Shown here piece by piece: positions 6,534-7,390 of a DNA stretch of 7,390 nucleotides. Source of the stretch: Prevotella sp. CAG:1185. Its GTDB lineage: Bacteria > Bacteroidota > Bacteroidia > Bacteroidales > Bacteroidaceae. Below the pieces are notes generated by a model that saw only the letters and a program-made list of their open reading frames with translations, was not told the DNA's origin and searched no databases. The translations under genes and the position numbers were made by a program. The stretch is from NCBI GenBank assembly GCA_000436695.1, contig HF992506.1, positions 1-7,390 of the forward strand. The letters are read 5' to 3'. Position 1 is the stretch's first letter. Each line of letters begins with the position of its first letter.

Positions 6534-6551
6534 TTGTTACATGATAATAAA

Positions 6552-7292
6552 ATGGACTCTGAAACAAAGTTATCGTTAATAAAATATGCCGAACGATATG
6601 AAACTACGGATTTTCTTCCAGAAGACCCGAGTTGGTTTATGCATCAGGTTGAAGGCAAATTAAATCAAGAAACAACCGCATTTATCGCATCATGCCTAAG
6701 CTATGGGAGCAGAAAGCAATTTATGCCCAAGATACAATTATTGCTTGATTATGCGAATAACGACATGTATAATTGGATAAAAAACGGATATTATAAAGAG
6801 CACTTCAATGTTGATGACAAAACATGCTTTTATAGGTTGTATAATAAAGGGGTGATGCGCAAACTTTTTGATGCTCTGAATAAATTAATACAAGAATTCA
6901 ATTCTATAGGCAATTTTATTAAACTAAATGCGTCCGATGGTCTGTCAGCCGTAAAAGCCATCACAAATTATTCAGCAAAATCAGGAATAGAAACGATTAT
7001 ACCAAAAAATGCGACTTCAGCATGCAAAAGGGTGTGCATGTTCCTCAGATGGATGGTAAGGAACGATTCTCCTGTCGATTTAGGAATTTGGAATGATTTC
7101 ATCGACAAACGCACACTTATAATACCTCTTGATACTCATGTATTACAAGAAGCCCAAAAGCTAGGACTCATTGGCAGCAAGACAGCATCAATGAATGTTG
7201 CCATAAAACTTACAGAAAAACTTAAGGATGTATTTCCTGATGATCCGCTAAAAGGTGATTTTGCGTTGTTTGGATATGGTGTAAATCATTGA
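6552..7292 (+). CDS. TIGR02757 / DUF2400 family protein of unknown function
   Basis: A 246-residue soluble protein of the uncharacterised TIGR02757 (DUF2400) family. Recognisable blocks are FIASCLSYGSRKQFM (44-58), ATSACKRVCMFLRWMVR (154-170), DLGIW (176-180), IPLDTHV (191-197) and ALFGYGV (238-244). The pattern of a lysine in CKR (Lys159) followed by an aspartate in PLDTH (Asp194) resembles the helix-hairpin-helix DNA glycosylase fold (AGOG/OGG-like). A base-excision role is therefore conceivable, but I recall no proven activity. Start choice: the frame stays open to a TTG at 6534, but that codon abuts the terminator hairpin (6504-6533). The ATG at 6552 gives a normal N-terminus and the usual family length of about 250 residues. 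I see no TAnnTTTG box in the 110 bases upstream. The gene is more AT-rich than uxaB and unrelated to sugar-acid metabolism. Confidence 0.88.
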   Translation: MDSETKLSLIKYAERYETTDFLPEDPSWFMHQVEGKLNQETTAFIASCLSYGSRKQFMPKIQLLLDYANNDMYNWIKNGYYKEHFNVDDKTCFYRLYNKGVMRKLFDALNKLIQEFNSIGNFIKLNASDGLSAVKAITNYSAKSGIETIIPKNATSACKRVCMFLRWMVRNDSPVDLGIWNDFIDKRTLIIPLDTHVLQEAQKLGLIGSKTASMNVAIKLTEKLKDVFPDDPLKGDFALFGYGVNH

Positions 7293-7390
7293 TTCTTTCG
7301 ACAAATAATACATACAAGAAATGTGTCTGTAATCTTGTCATACCTCTTTATATTTGGTTCATCCGACATTTCGCGTGATGCGGCAATCAT
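7286..7390 (-). CDS. 3' end of an unidentified minus-strand gene (partial)
   Basis: A minus-strand frame is open from the right edge of the window to a TGA at 7286-7288, 34 codons, ending RYDKITDTFLVCIICRKNQ. Its stop overlaps the end of the TIGR02757 gene by seven bases in a tail-to-tail arrangement. The composition is protein-like and no plus-strand frame here is convincing. The final strand, DTFLVCIICRK, resembles a last beta strand of an alpha/beta enzyme, but I cannot name a family. An ATG happens to fall on the last three bases (7388-7390), and the true start probably lies beyond the window. No terminator separates the two convergent genes. Confidence 0.4.
   Translation of the reverse strand: MIAASREMSDEPNIKRYDKITDTFLVCIICRKNQ

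Noticed and set aside
6534..6551. TTG start that would extend the TIGR02757 protein by six residues
   Set aside because: The TTG directly abuts the terminator stem, and the ATG at 6552 gives a normal family N-terminus.
1..7390. Search for a mobile element, CRISPR array, toxin-antitoxin, defence system or tRNA
   Set aside because: No transposase, integrase, direct-repeat array, small paired toxin-like genes or cloverleaf was seen; the region reads as ordinary chromosomal metabolism and housekeeping.

Overview
The window looks like a chromosomal segment of a Bacteroidales bacterium (Prevotella/Bacteroides-like). The evidence is the gene families (DUF4491, a TIGR02757/DUF2400 protein, a Bacteroidetes-style phosphohexomutase), AT-rich DNA, no clear Shine-Dalgarno sequences, and promoter boxes of the Bacteroidetes TTTG / TAnnTTTG type. 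The species cannot be named from the sequence.

Layout, left to right. Positions 2-58 appear to be the last 18 codons of a plus-strand gene that enters from outside. It runs straight into a GC-rich hairpin (58-88) that can act as a terminator for both converging genes. The minus-strand gene at 111-1859 is a phosphoglucomutase/phosphomannomutase. A divergent intergenic region (1860-2052) holds a -7 box for that gene and a near-perfect promoter for the plus-strand genes. The plus strand then carries a small membrane protein (DUF4491, 2053-2352), which overlaps rlmH (2349-2819, 23S rRNA methyltransferase) by ATGA. Three hexuronate genes follow: uxuA (mannonate dehydratase, 2848-4029), an SDR oxidoreductase that is the likely D-mannonate oxidoreductase (4048-4860), and uxaB (tagaturonate reductase, 4993-6441). 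Two hairpins lie after uxaB. Next come a TIGR02757 protein (6552-7292) and the likely 3' end of a minus-strand gene at the right edge (7286-7390).

How the genes work together. The SDR enzyme and UxuA are consecutive steps of glucuronate breakdown: fructuronate to mannonate, then to 2-keto-3-deoxygluconate (KDG). UxaB is the equivalent reduction step for galacturonate (tagaturonate to altronate). The isomerase UxaC, the altronate dehydratase UxaA, the KDG kinase and aldolase, a transporter and a dedicated regulator are all absent from the window. The cluster is therefore a partial set that must be completed elsewhere. The gap before uxaB has its own -7 box and three copies of a TTTRCGTA motif, which may be an operator.

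I see no mobile element, CRISPR array, tRNA or rRNA, and no convincing unknown system. The points most worth a second look are non-coding: the operator-like motif cluster before uxaB, the 14-bp palindrome over the DUF4491-rlmH promoter, and the strong hairpin placed just before the start codon of the TIGR02757 gene.
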